A stretch of DNA of 64,000 bases from Desulfonema magnum (GCF_017377395.1 NZ_CP061800.1:6593633-6657632); one strand, 5' to 3'. Numbered from the stretch's first letter, positions 27,260 to 35,967 are shown. Program-made: numbers and translations. The notes: generated by a model not told the origin, from the sequence alone.

Positions 27260-28282
27260 ATGGAAATATCACTTGCAGAAATCGCCAAAGCCGTTGATGG
27301 TGAAGTCAGGGGCGATGCTGATAAAACCATTCGGGGGGCTGCCCCTTTTGAAAACGCGGGTTGTGATGATATAACTTATGCATCCGGTTCAAAATTCCTG
27401 AAAAAAATAGATAAAACCGGGGCCGGGGCTGTTATTGTTCCTCAGAATTTTTTATCTCACGCGTGTTCAAAAGGCACAGTCATTGTAAAAAATCCGCAGG
27501 TTGCTTTTGTTAAGACTTTGGAGATATTTTATCCGGCTTCAGCACCGGAAAGCTCTATAAACCCGAATGCCTGTATCGGAAAAAATTTTAAATTCGGCAA
27601 AGATGTTTCCATCGGACCTTTTGTTGTTATCGGAGATAATGTGACCCTGGGTGACCGGGTGACGCTTCAGCCCAATACAGTGATCGGGGATAATGTGGTG
27701 ATGGGAAATGATGTCCGTGTCTGGCCTAATGTGACGATTCTGGACCGTTGCAGGATTGGCGACCGGGTGACAATTCATGCCGGAACGGTCATCGGAAGCG
27801 ATGGTTTTGGGTTTGCTCCTGACGGGGAGAAATATGTCAAAATTCCTCATACGGGTATTGTCCGAATTGATGATGATGTGGAAATCGGCGCAGGAAACAC
27901 CATTGACAGAGCCACATTTGGTGAGACTTGGATAAAAACCGGTGTTAAGACCGATAACCTTGTTCATATTGCGCATAATGTGACAGTGGGAGAAAACACC
28001 GTGCTTGTGGCGCAGGTGGGAATTTCCGGGAGCGTGACCATAGGGAAACACGGGGTATTGGCAGGGCAGGCCGGCGTGTCAGGACATCTGACCATCGGAG
28101 ATAATGTTACAGTCGGGCCCCAGGCCGGACTTGTCAAATCCGTGCCAGACGGCGAAACAGTATCAGGTTCTCCGGAGATGCCCCACAGATTATGGCTGAG
28201 AGTGTATCGAATTCTGCCAAAACTCCCTGAGATTAAAAAAAAGCTTGCCGAGCTGGAAAAGAAAGTGAATGCGTTGCGCTGA
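27260..28282 (+). CDS. lpxD: UDP-3-O-(3-hydroxyacyl)glucosamine N-acyltransferase LpxD
   Basis: LpxD performs the third step of lipid A synthesis in the cytoplasm. The 340 residues include the N-terminal uridine-binding domain (~1-100, ITYASGSKFLKKI) and a left-handed beta-helix of hexapeptide repeats (VSIGPFVVIGDNVTLGDRV onward, ~110-310). The catalytic His lies in LVHIAHNVTVGENT (~235). ATG 27260 fits the family start (MEISLAEIAKAVDGEV). In most genomes fabZ and lpxA follow; here an insertion sequence lies 150 bases downstream and the expected genes are absent. Confidence 0.95.
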   Translation: MEISLAEIAKAVDGEVRGDADKTIRGAAPFENAGCDDITYASGSKFLKKIDKTGAGAVIVPQNFLSHACSKGTVIVKNPQVAFVKTLEIFYPASAPESSINPNACIGKNFKFGKDVSIGPFVVIGDNVTLGDRVTLQPNTVIGDNVVMGNDVRVWPNVTILDRCRIGDRVTIHAGTVIGSDGFGFAPDGEKYVKIPHTGIVRIDDDVEIGAGNTIDRATFGETWIKTGVKTDNLVHIAHNVTVGENTVLVAQVGISGSVTIGKHGVLAGQAGVSGHLTIGDNVTVGPQAGLVKSVPDGETVSGSPEMPHRLWLRVYRILPKLPEIKKKLAELEKKVNALR

Positions 28283-28428
28283 TCAGCAGCATTTAAAAAA
28301 AACGTCTGAATGTTTTATTCCAAGAACTGAATTCATCAATATTTGCCCAAGTCGTTCAAAATTTACCTCACCAAAACGAACTGCCTCAGCTTCCTGGCTG
28401 GACCGAAAAGGAGAAACATATTCTCGGT

Positions 28429-29808
28429 TAAGGAATGAGCATGAAATAATATGCCCATTTTGATTTTTATATGTTAAAAAATTGCGTAATCCTGTAAAGT
28501 GTATTTCAAAATCACTTTATCAAAAGGAGATTATTATGCAACCCTATTCCTTAGAAGTAGAAGAAATCATGCGGCGATACTATGAGAGTCTGAATGAAAA
28601 AGACCGCCGGCGATATGCCGGTATTGAAGCTTTGAAATTGGGACATGGCGGACAAAATTATATTGCCAAAGTCTTGGGTTGCAGCAGGCGGACTGTGCGC
28701 AAAGGAGCGATCGAAGTAAGCGGCCTGCCCGGACACATCGTAGCAAAACAAATTGGAAAATCTCCTGCTGAATCTTCTGAAATACGTAAAAAAGGTGGCG
28801 GACGCAAACAGTATCTGACTGAGCACCCTGAAATAGACGAGCAGTTTTTGAATGTGGTGCGTGAGCATACAGCAGGAGATCCGATGGATGAAAAGGTACG
28901 ATGGACAAATCTGAGGGAGTGGGAAATCGCGGAGGCTCTGGAAAAAAAATACGGAGTAAAAGTGAGTCGTAACATTGTCCGTCAATTGCTCAAAAAGCAT
29001 GACTATCGGTTGCGTAAAGCTCAGAAACGCAAACCTATGAAAAAAAACGTACCAGATCGCGACGCTCAGTTTGACAATATTTTGAAACTCAGATCAGAAT
29101 ACCGGAAGGCCGGTAATCCCGTTATCAGCATGGATACCAAGAAAAAAGAATATCTTGGAAATTTTTACAGGAAAGGCCGACTATATACGCTGGAGGAATT
29201 GCAAGTTTTCGATCATGATTTTACAAGTTTTGCCGAAGGTGTCATAATTCCGCATTGTTTTTATGACCTGCGACTCAATATCGGGTATGTTCAGGTGGGA
29301 ACAAGTCATGATACCAGTGAATTTGCCTGTGACAGTTTCCGTCATTGGTGGTATGGTTACGGTTGCCGAATATATCCAAATGCCACGTCAGTTTTGATAT
29401 TGTGCGATGGTGGCGGCAGCAACAGTTCCCGACATTACCTTTTCAAACAAGATTTACAAATTCTGGCGGATGAAATCGGGATTGAAATCCGAATCGCTCA
29501 TTACCCGCCCTATTGTTCCAAATTTAATCCGATCGAACATCGCCTGTTTCCTCATATTACTCGTGCGTGTCAGGGAGTAATCTTTTCAAGTTTGGAGGTG
29601 GTGACTGATCTGATAGCCAAAACACATACCAAAAAAGGTTTAAAAGTCTTTGTCCATGTTATTGATAAAGTCTATGAAACCGGTCGAAAAGTTGCTGAAA
29701 CTTTTAAATCAGAAATGCGAATTGTATTCGACAAAATTTTACCCAAATGGAATTATCGTGCAATTCCAATAAATTAAAATGGGAAAGTTATTTAATACCG
29801 ATTCCTAA
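28429..29808. mobile_element. ISAzo13-type insertion sequence
   Basis: The transposase gene is bracketed by imperfect inverted ends about 40 bp long. On the left TTAAGGAATGAG...AATAATATGCCCATTTTG begins near 28429. On the right the complement reads TTAGGAATCGG...AATAACTTTCCCATTTTA and ends near 29808. Roughly three quarters of the aligned positions match. No clear target duplication is visible. The element ends the lpxD gene cluster and is followed by a CACCTAA satellite. Confidence 0.7.
28536..29777 (+). CDS. ISAzo13-family transposase
   Basis: The 413-residue DDE transposase has an N-terminal helix-turn-helix region (GHGGQNYIAKVLGCSRRTVR, ~40-60), then GNPVISMDTKKKEYLGNFYR with the first catalytic Asp. 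VLILCDGGGSNSSRHY carries the second Asp and KFNPIEHRLFPHI the Glu. The Rhodopirellula/ISAzo13 DDE pattern is clear and the length is close to the family's. ATG 28536 follows AAAGGAG; the 18-codon extension to 28482 is unlikely. The gene appears intact. Confidence 0.9.
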   Translation: MQPYSLEVEEIMRRYYESLNEKDRRRYAGIEALKLGHGGQNYIAKVLGCSRRTVRKGAIEVSGLPGHIVAKQIGKSPAESSEIRKKGGGRKQYLTEHPEIDEQFLNVVREHTAGDPMDEKVRWTNLREWEIAEALEKKYGVKVSRNIVRQLLKKHDYRLRKAQKRKPMKKNVPDRDAQFDNILKLRSEYRKAGNPVISMDTKKKEYLGNFYRKGRLYTLEELQVFDHDFTSFAEGVIIPHCFYDLRLNIGYVQVGTSHDTSEFACDSFRHWWYGYGCRIYPNATSVLILCDGGGSNSSRHYLFKQDLQILADEIGIEIRIAHYPPYCSKFNPIEHRLFPHITRACQGVIFSSLEVVTDLIAKTHTKKGLKVFVHVIDKVYETGRKVAETFKSEMRIVFDKILPKWNYRAIPIN

Positions 29809-29830
29809 AGGGGGCCGCCGAATTCCCCGT

Positions 29831-29897
29831 AACACCTAACACCTAACACCTAACACCTAACACCTAACACCTAACACCTAACACCTAACACCTAACA
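29831..29897. repeat. CACCTAA heptamer array
   Basis: Between nine and ten perfect 7-bp units (AACACCT) lie between the insertion sequence and the next gene. The unit is unrelated to the GAAACTT satellite but has the same length. It resembles telomere-type repeats only in appearance. Confidence 0.9.
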
Positions 29898-29924
29898 TTT
29901 TCTTTCAAAGAAAGGAGAAATAAC

Positions 29925-30530
29925 ATGTTTAATCTGAGTATCAGCAAATTAAAGGTGAGCGGATTGGCAATGGTATTTCTGGGCTTTTCCGCCCTCGGAC
30001 ATGCTGACGACATTACCGATTCCATCAACGAAGCATTGGAGTATTATAAAAACGGGGAATATACGGATGCCGCACAAAGCCTTGACTATGCCTCACAATT
30101 GGTTAAACAAAAAAAGGCTTCGGGGCTGGAATCTTTTCTTCCGAAGCCCCTGAGCGGATGGACCGAAGAAAAGACCCAATCCCAGGCGGCAGGTAGTGGC
30201 ATGTTTGGCGGCGGAATAACTGCTGAACGTAAATACAATAAGAATTCGGCTTCTGTCACTGTCCAGATTATTACAGATTCCCCTATGATGCAGGGTGTGA
30301 TGATGATGTTTTCCAACCCCATGTTTGCAGCCTCTGACGGCGGAAAACTTGAAAAAATAGGGCGTCAGAAAGCAATTGTCAAATTTGACGCCGCAAACAA
30401 GAAAGGGGAAATTAAAATTATTGTTGCAAATCGTTTTTTTGTTTCAATTGAGGGCCACGGCGTAACAAAGGACGATTTAAAAGGATATGCAAAGGCTGTT
30501 GATTATAAAAAGTTGGCATCTCTGCCTTAG
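29925..30530 (+). CDS. Conserved hypothetical periplasmic protein
   Basis: The 201-residue protein has a signal peptide (VSGLAMVFLGFSALGHAD) and a short helical, TPR-like stretch (EALEYYKNGEYTDAAQSLDYASQLV). A second domain holds a Gly/Met-rich segment (GSGMFGGGITAERKY, MMQGVMMMFSNPMF) and beta strands. I recognise it as a recurrent proteobacterial uncharacterised protein but cannot assign a role. AAAGGAG precedes the ATG. It is probably monocistronic. Confidence 0.75.
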   Translation: MFNLSISKLKVSGLAMVFLGFSALGHADDITDSINEALEYYKNGEYTDAAQSLDYASQLVKQKKASGLESFLPKPLSGWTEEKTQSQAAGSGMFGGGITAERKYNKNSASVTVQIITDSPMMQGVMMMFSNPMFAASDGGKLEKIGRQKAIVKFDAANKKGEIKIIVANRFFVSIEGHGVTKDDLKGYAKAVDYKKLASLP

Positions 30531-30692
30531 CCATCCTGCGGCTCGTAAATTCACTTGTTTCCAGGTTCCGCCTCACTGTCATTAAGTTAAGAAAAATATA
30601 TCAGTTCTGTCCCTGATTCCTCCGGCAATGAATTGCCGGGGGAAGGGTTACTGTCCTGATGATTCTTTTAAAAAAAGTAAGGAGACAAAGAA

Positions 30693-31418
30693 GTGAGATC
30701 AAAATTATTCCTTTTCATATTCCTTTATCTTTTCGGAATGACTCTGTTTATTTTTCCCCATGATTTATTAGCGCAATCGCAGGTACTCGGAACCTGGTAC
30801 ATTCCTCATTATGTTGAAAACAAAGACAGCGGCGTATTTATTGATCTGTTTAAGAGACTTGAAAATCGAACAGGTAAAAACATAGAAATCAAAATTTATC
30901 CGCCAAAAAGAAGTATGCTCCTTTTTAACGAGAACAAATTAGACATAATTTTTCCTGCCATGGACATACATATGCCCAAAAATATTATAAAATCAGAGTT
31001 TGTTTTTCAAAAAGAGATATATGCGTTTGTTTTGGAAGGCGAACCTGTTCCTCTTTCCGTAGAAGATCTTACAGGAAAAAAAGTCGGATTGGTAAGCGGT
31101 TATTCCTATCCGAAATCAGTAACTCATAGCAAAGACATTGAAGTTGATTATTCAAATAGTCCGATCAACAATATCAGAAAACTGAATGCCGGAAGATTTG
31201 ATGTTATCCTTGACGATATAAGACTTGTTGAAGATGCACTTATAAAGATCGGCATAAAAAATGTGATTTATAATCATAAAAAACCATTTGCCCTGATAGA
31301 CTTTTATTTTGCGTTTCACTCAACGCCCGAAGGCGAAAGAATGGCAAATCTTTTTTCCAAAGCCATCAGAGAAATGAAAGCGGACGGAATCATAAAAAAA
31401 ATAATAATGACGGAGTAA
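30693..31418 (+). CDS. Periplasmic solute-binding protein, SBP_bac_3-like
   Basis: The 241-residue protein starts with GTG after AAGGAGA. It has a signal peptide (FLFIFLYLFGMTLFIFPHDLLAQ) followed by a PBPb fold: GVFIDLFKRLENRTGKNIEI, KLDIIFPAM, DLTGKKVGLVSGYSYP and GRFDVILDDIRLVEDAL. This is the pattern of amino-acid-type binding proteins and of stand-alone periplasmic sensors. No permease or ATPase of the matching family is adjacent, since the Liv-type genes downstream belong to another transporter class. Confidence 0.82.
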   Translation: MRSKLFLFIFLYLFGMTLFIFPHDLLAQSQVLGTWYIPHYVENKDSGVFIDLFKRLENRTGKNIEIKIYPPKRSMLLFNENKLDIIFPAMDIHMPKNIIKSEFVFQKEIYAFVLEGEPVPLSVEDLTGKKVGLVSGYSYPKSVTHSKDIEVDYSNSPINNIRKLNAGRFDVILDDIRLVEDALIKIGIKNVIYNHKKPFALIDFYFAFHSTPEGERMANLFSKAIREMKADGIIKKIIMTE

Positions 31419-31577
31419 AAAAATAACATTTTTTTACTCTGTAGTTCCGTGTTCAGGCAGTGCCACACCGCCTGAACACGGAATTACAAAGTGCTTTTTG
31501 CCGGACGAAGTTGCAAACCCCGTCCCCGGCAAAACAATGCGGAAATTTCGCTTTTATCGAAACGTATTATAATTATT

Positions 31578-32098
31578 CTGATTATAACGGATTTAGGGGA
31601 GGGCACAACATCCTGAAATTATTATGCCGGAAGATGCCGTTTTCCCCGCATGTCATTCCGGGGAAAATTTTAAAAAGCCTGTGCCCGTGCAATGGTTCGG
31701 ACAGTTTTTAACGGCGGATTCCGTAAAAACCGCCCTGTTTCCGGAATCGGAAAAGTTACATTTTTTGTAAGTTTTTATTGCTGTTAATTTAAGACAGTTA
31801 TACAAAAACTTACAAATTTTGTAAGTTTTTCCTTTTGAAAAAAATGACAAAATTTGCAGGAAATTTTTCAGATCGGAGCCGCATTTTATTTCATGTCAGC
31901 CCGGAAGCTGACATGCGAATAAATACGGCAGGCCTGTAAAATAAAAATGATATCATAAGGATAAGTTCTGTCTCAGTGAAATTTGTCTGCAAAAACTGTC
32001 CGAACCATTGAATCCTTTGCCGCATAAACGGCGGGTTCCGGGTTGAAATCGGAATGACAGTGCCGCCGGGAAGCCTCCCCTAAATCCGTTATAATCAG
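31578..32098. mobile_element. MITE with CTGATTATAACGG ends, copy 1 (521 bp, 8-bp target duplication)
   Basis: Perfect 25-bp inverted ends start CTGATTATAACGGATTTAGG and are flanked on both sides by the direct repeat TAATTATT (31570-31577 and 32099-32106). No coding capacity is seen. The interior holds further inverted segments, e.g. GGTTCGGACAGTTTTT near 31692 against AAAACTGTCCGAACC near 31995. A non-autonomous element mobilised by an unidentified transposase is the simplest reading. Confidence 0.85.
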
Positions 32099-32173
32099 TA
32101 ATTATTTTGTTCTGAAGTGAGCCATCTGAAAATGTCACTTTTTGCCGTTATTTTTTATCCGATTTTGTCCGCT

Positions 32174-32490
32174 CCCTTCGACAAGCTCAGGGTACGCTGT
32201 TGGAACGGCGTTCCCGCGCTCCCTTCGACAAGCTCAGGGTACGCTGTTGGAAGGCCGTTCCCGCTCCCTTCGACAAGCTCAGGGTACGCTGTTGGAACGG
32301 CGTTCCCACTCCCTTCGACAAGCTCAGGGTACGCTGTTGGAAGGCCGTTCCCGCTCCCTTCGACAAGCTCAGGGTACGCTGTTGGAACGGCGTTCCCACT
32401 CCCTTCGACAAGCTCAGGGTACGCTGTTGGAAGGCCGTTCCCGCTCCCTTCGACAAGCTCAGGGTACGCTGTTGGAAGGCTGTTCCCGTT
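32174..32490. repeat. 45-bp tandem array with alternating variants
   Basis: Seven copies of a 45-bp unit beginning CCCTTCGACAAGCTCAGGGT start at 32174, 32221, 32266, 32311, 32356, 32401 and 32446. Two variants alternate: A has TTGGAACGGCG and B has TTGGAAGGCCG, in the order A-B-A-B-A-B-B', so the higher-order period is 90 bp. Because 45 is a multiple of three, several frames stay open on both strands; these are not genes. Confidence 0.92.
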
Positions 32491-32582
32491 TTCTTCGACA
32501 GGCACAGGACACGCTGTTCCCGCTCCCTGAGCTTGTCGAAGGGAGCGGGAACAGCGTGTCCTGTGCCTGTGCCTATCGAAGG
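32491..32582. repeat. Large hairpin closing the 45-bp array
   Basis: TTCGACAGGCACAGGACACG (from 32493) pairs with its near-exact complement ending at 32582, around a small centre containing GAGCTTGTCGA. The centre is the reverse complement of the array's own CTTCGACAAGCTC motif, so the array ends in an inverted copy of itself. Confidence 0.8.
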
Positions 32583-32680
32583 GTAACAGGGCAGCCGGAA
32601 AGCGGGCAAATAAAAATAGGTAATTTAGACAGCCTGGTTCTGAAGTAATCATGAATTTATTTAACTGAAAGGATGCTGAA

Positions 32681-32792
32681 ACTCGATGTTCAAATTTTTT
32701 TCTGTCATTCCGTTCGACTGAACTCACGCCCAAGCCTGCGAAAGCAGGAATGTTTTTGTTCGAATCGGGTCAGAAAACCTGATCATTGAGTG
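32681..32792. repeat. ACTCGATGNTCAA palindrome family, copy 2
   Basis: The left end ACTCGATGTTCAAATTTTTT and right end CCTGATCATTGAGT are inverted, with an interior GCGAAAGCAGGAATG motif. It ends 14 bases before the livM start and includes part of its upstream region. Confidence 0.7.
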
Positions 32793-32805
32793 AAAGGAGT
32801 ATGTT

Positions 32806-33741
32806 TTGTTTTACGGATTATTAACTCGGAAATCACTCGGAGTCTTGCTCTCTGTTTTTATTATTTTTCTCATCCTGCCTCTGTTTCTGCCCAGATTTTA
32901 CATATACCTGCTGGCCCTGATTCTTATCACAGGACTGCTGGCGACCAGTCTCAATATGGTCTTAGGCTACGGAGGCATGTATCAGTTTCATCACGCGGTT
33001 TTTTACGGGGCAGGCGCTTACACCTTTGCGCTGATGCTGACGAAAACAAAACTTCCCGTATGGAATGCCTTTCTGGCAGCTCCTGTTATTGCCGGACTGC
33101 TGGGACTTCTGATAGGGATCATTTGCATCCGGTTATCAAAACTTTATTTTGGTATGCTTCAAATTTCCCTGGGGTCTCTGGTCTGGGCCATCGTGTTCAG
33201 ATGGTATTCTTTTACTGGTGGTGATGACGGCATTCATGGCTGTTCTGTACCGGAGATTGCGTCCGTCAATGAATCTTATTATTTCACAGTTTTTGTCACG
33301 GCCATCTGTCTCATCCTTATGTATCTGATTATCAATTCTCCTTTCGGAAGGATATTTCAGGCCATCAGGGACAACCCGGAAAGAAGCGAGGCCGTAGGTG
33401 TGAATGTCAGACTTCATCAGCTTATCGGGCTGGTCATTGCTGCTTTTTTTGCGGGGATAGCAGGCTCCCTTTTTGTGGTTGTGGAAGGCTGTGTTTTCCC
33501 TGATCTGATGTTTTGGACCTTATCCCTTGAAATCCTGATCATGTGCCTTCTGGGAGGCTGGTTCACCTTCCTGGGACCAATGTTGGGAGCGGCCATTATT
33601 GTAAGTCTCAGAACCTTTGTGGGAATATACACGGAATACTGGACGCTTATACTGGGAATTGTGCTGATGCTGTTAATCCTCTTTTTACCAGAAGGTGTTC
33701 TGGGGTATTTTCAGAAAACATTTAAACTGAAAGCTGAGTAA
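32806..33741 (+). CDS. livM: Branched-chain amino acid-type ABC permease LivM
   Basis: The 311-residue polytopic permease of the LivM type has motifs LATSLNMVLGYGGMYQFHHA near residue 45, the coupling loop FQAIRDNPERSEAVGVNV near 185, and ILIMCLLGGWFTFLGPMLGA. The TTG at 32806 lies six bases after AGGAG; an ATG five bases upstream is in another frame and too close to the ribosome site. LivG follows, but no livH, livF or livK is present in the window, so the transporter is incomplete here. Confidence 0.88.
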   Translation: MFYGLLTRKSLGVLLSVFIIFLILPLFLPRFYIYLLALILITGLLATSLNMVLGYGGMYQFHHAVFYGAGAYTFALMLTKTKLPVWNAFLAAPVIAGLLGLLIGIICIRLSKLYFGMLQISLGSLVWAIVFRWYSFTGGDDGIHGCSVPEIASVNESYYFTVFVTAICLILMYLIINSPFGRIFQAIRDNPERSEAVGVNVRLHQLIGLVIAAFFAGIAGSLFVVVEGCVFPDLMFWTLSLEILIMCLLGGWFTFLGPMLGAAIIVSLRTFVGIYTEYWTLILGIVLMLLILFLPEGVLGYFQKTFKLKAE

Positions 33742-33774
33742 ATTCTAAGCAGATTTTAACTAGCTGATTTTAAA

Positions 33775-33855
33775 CATCTGCATGGATTAGGGATAAGCAA
33801 GGATTAAAAAAAGGAGCCTTGAAAAATCCTTGCTTATCCCTCATCCATGCAGATG
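33775..33855. repeat. GGATAAGCAAGGATT palindrome between livM and livG
   Basis: CATCTGCATGGATTAGGGAT (33775) and its complement ending CATCCATGCAGATG (33855) enclose GGATAAGCAAGGATT and AATCCTTGCTTATCC. The core is the same family as 8205-8251. It separates two genes that normally lie head to tail with little spacing. Confidence 0.85.
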
Positions 33856-33891
33856 TATCGGAGCAGATAGCAGATATATCGGAGCAGATAA

Positions 33892-34629
33892 ATGTTATAT
33901 ATAAAAGCGGTTCAAAAATCTTTTGACGGGTTCATGGCTGTAAACGGTGCCAATCTGTCGGTGGACAAAGGAGAGATCGTTGCTGTTATCGGGCCGAACG
34001 GGGCCGGAAAAACCACTCTGTTCAGTCTCATCACCGGCCAGTTGAAACCTGACAGCGGAGAGATTATCTTTAAGAATGAGAATATTGCAGGATTACCACC
34101 ATATGCAATTTGCAGAAAGGGAATCAGCCGATCCTTTCAGGTTGTGAATATTTTTAACCGTCTGACAGTGTTCGAAAATGTGCAGGCGGCTGTTCTTTCC
34201 CATCAGAAAAAGGTGCTGAACCTTTTTTCACCAGCTAAAAATATGGCAGTTAAGGAAACTGAGGAACTGCTGGAGAGCGTGGGACTTACTGACAAAGCAG
34301 ACAGCATCTCCGGTTTGCTGTCCCACGGTGATCAGAAAGTGCTGGAGATGGCCATTGCCCTGGGAAACCGCCCTGAGCTGCTGATTCTGGATGAGCCTAC
34401 GGCCGGGATGTCTCCCGAAGAAACCGCTGTTTCCATTGATCTGATCAGGCGGCTGTCCCGGGAACTGGGGCTGACTATTCTGTTTTGTGAGCATGATATT
34501 GCCCTGGTGTTTTCCATTTCCCATAAAATCATGGTTATGCAGCAGGGGCAGACAATTATCCAGGGAAAACCGGATGAAGTAAGGGAAAACAAGCAGGTGC
34601 AGGAAGCCTACCTCGGAGGTGCGAACTAA
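33892..34629 (+). CDS. livG: Branched-chain amino acid-type ABC ATPase LivG
   Basis: The 245-residue ATPase has Walker A GPNGAGKTT (~38), a signature replaced by LLSHGDQKVLEMA (typical of LivG), and Walker B LLILDEPTAGMSPEE. It would power LivM with a LivH partner not seen here. The spacer of 150 bases from livM is filled by a palindrome. The following gene is an unrelated AAA/nuclease protein, placed where livF would be expected. Confidence 0.92.
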   Translation: MLYIKAVQKSFDGFMAVNGANLSVDKGEIVAVIGPNGAGKTTLFSLITGQLKPDSGEIIFKNENIAGLPPYAICRKGISRSFQVVNIFNRLTVFENVQAAVLSHQKKVLNLFSPAKNMAVKETEELLESVGLTDKADSISGLLSHGDQKVLEMAIALGNRPELLILDEPTAGMSPEETAVSIDLIRRLSRELGLTILFCEHDIALVFSISHKIMVMQQGQTIIQGKPDEVRENKQVQEAYLGGAN

Positions 34630-34660
34630 GTTTCAAATTTCAAATTTCGGAGGAGGAAAA

Positions 34661-35749
34661 ATGAAATTCCCATATGGTGTCTGTGATTTTTACAAAATTA
34701 TTACCAATAGCTATTTTTACGTTGATCGGACTGACCGAATTCCACTGATAGAAGAAGCCGGAGAACATCTGCTTTTTCTCCGTCCCCGCCGCTTCGGCAA
34801 AAGCTTGCTGCTGTCCGTGCTGAAAAATTATTATGACATTGCCCGGGCCGATGACTTTGAAAGATTGTTCGGCGGTCTGGCTGTCGGCAAAAATCCCACA
34901 GACAGACATCATCAGTATTTTGTCCTGGAGTGGGATTTTTCAGCGGTCAGTCCTCATGGCGAACCCGAACAGATTCAGCAGCGGTTGTATGATTATGTAA
35001 ATAGCTGCATAAGAGCGTTTTCCAAATACTACCGGGAGTTTCTGACAGAGGAGATTATCATCAACCCGACCGACGCCCAGGACTCGCTCCAGTCACTGCT
35101 GACAGCAGTACGCCAGACAGACCACAGGCTTTATTTGCTGATTGATGAATATGACAACTTCGCGAATGAGGTAATGATGGGAACCCGCAAGATGAGAGAG
35201 GACCGTGATATGCTGGTCCCTGCCATGAACAGGGACGAGGCCCGGCATGCGTCCAGAATATTCTACAGACACGGCGACATGGGGCCGTTGAGCGATTTCA
35301 TCGAACAACGCTGTTTCAGTATTCTTGACAACCGGGACTACCGCTGGGCAGACGAACTCACGGTCAAGACAGCGTTTCTGATGCTGCTGTTTAATGATAC
35401 GCTGTACATCACAGATTCGGAAACCGAGCTTGGACGGGGCTATGCTGATCTCACCATGATCCTCCGCCCGGATATGCGGCACTATCAGTTGCCGGATGTT
35501 CTGATGGAATTCAAATACGTGAGTCTGAAAAACGCGGGATTAAACGGGGCAGAGCTGAGAGATTCGGGCCGTGACGAGATAACAAAACTGGAACCTGTGA
35601 AGGAAAAGCTCGCGGAGTCGGAAAGCCAGTTAAAACGCTATGGCCGGACATTGGAGAAGACTTACGGCGATGTGCTGCGGCTCAGGGCTTACAGTGTGGT
35701 GTCCCTCGGATTTGAACGCCTGGTGTGGCGTGAACTCCCAGCTTCTTAA
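34661..35749 (+). CDS. AAA-ATPase-like / PD-(D/E)XK nuclease family protein, internally deleted
   Basis: The N-terminus matches the AAA-ATPase_like family (PF09820): YFVDRT-like YFYVDRTDRIPLIEEAGEHL and the P-loop RPRRFGKSLLLS. The C-terminus matches the partner nuclease domain (GYADLTMILRPDM then LMEFKYV; the PD-(D/E)XK Asp and ExK). Full-length members are ~500-570 residues; this has 362. The ATPase breaks off after LIDEYDNFANEVMMGTRKM and jumps to a sequence close to the nuclease domain, so roughly 150-200 residues are missing. GGAGGAGG precedes ATG 34661. It is probably a non-functional ATPase relic with a possibly intact nuclease. Confidence 0.82.
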   Translation: MKFPYGVCDFYKIITNSYFYVDRTDRIPLIEEAGEHLLFLRPRRFGKSLLLSVLKNYYDIARADDFERLFGGLAVGKNPTDRHHQYFVLEWDFSAVSPHGEPEQIQQRLYDYVNSCIRAFSKYYREFLTEEIIINPTDAQDSLQSLLTAVRQTDHRLYLLIDEYDNFANEVMMGTRKMREDRDMLVPAMNRDEARHASRIFYRHGDMGPLSDFIEQRCFSILDNRDYRWADELTVKTAFLMLLFNDTLYITDSETELGRGYADLTMILRPDMRHYQLPDVLMEFKYVSLKNAGLNGAELRDSGRDEITKLEPVKEKLAESESQLKRYGRTLEKTYGDVLRLRAYSVVSLGFERLVWRELPAS

Positions 35750-35771
35750 GCACTGGAGTTCTGAAGTCTGA

Positions 35772-35897
35772 CAGAGTGCATCTCAGAGGATGTTTGAAAA
35801 GTCCCGTAGGGACGGCATATTTGTAGCCCTGTAGAAACGGCATATTTGTAGCCCTGTAGGGACGGCATATTTGTAGCCCTTTTTCAAACACACTCTG
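35772..35897. repeat. GTTTGAAAAGTCC palindrome with 25-bp internal tandem repeats
   Basis: The ends AGAGTGCATCTCAGAGGATGT...GAAAA and TTTTCAAACACACTCT are inverted. Inside, GGGACGGCATATTTGTAGCCCT is present three times at 25-30-base spacing, each with the prefix GTAG. The same family forms the outer layer at 6150-6484 and 37505-37726. Confidence 0.8.
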
Positions 35898-35967
35898 ATT
35901 AATGTGCTTTTTTTGCCGCTCATTTCTTACTTTTATTTTACATGGTTTGACAGAGGAGACAGTTCTG

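Noticed and set aside
28285..28430. Minus-strand gene remnant (reads EAEAVRFGEVNFERLGQIL and ends GIKHSDVFFKCC) cut by the insertion sequence
   Set aside because: The frame looks protein-like, but no matching N-terminal part is found beyond the IS and I cannot name a family, so it is not listed as a feature.
29831..29897. Telomere-like repeat
   Set aside because: Resembles telomeric DNA only by sequence style; a bacterial chromosome context and flanking genes make a simple heptamer satellite the better explanation.
32174..32490. Possible CRISPR array
   Set aside because: Units are contiguous 45-mers with only two alternating variants; there are no unique spacers and no cas genes.
32117..32733. 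Several long overlapping open frames on both strands (DKLRVRCW-type and EGSGNGLPTAYPELV-type repeats)
   Set aside because: They arise because the 45-bp tandem unit is a multiple of three with no stop in several frames; there is no ribosome site and no family similarity.
32801..32824. ATG at 32801 as livM start with a frameshift
   Set aside because: The ATG is too close to the AGGAG, while TTG at 32806 is in frame and optimally spaced, so no lesion need be assumed.
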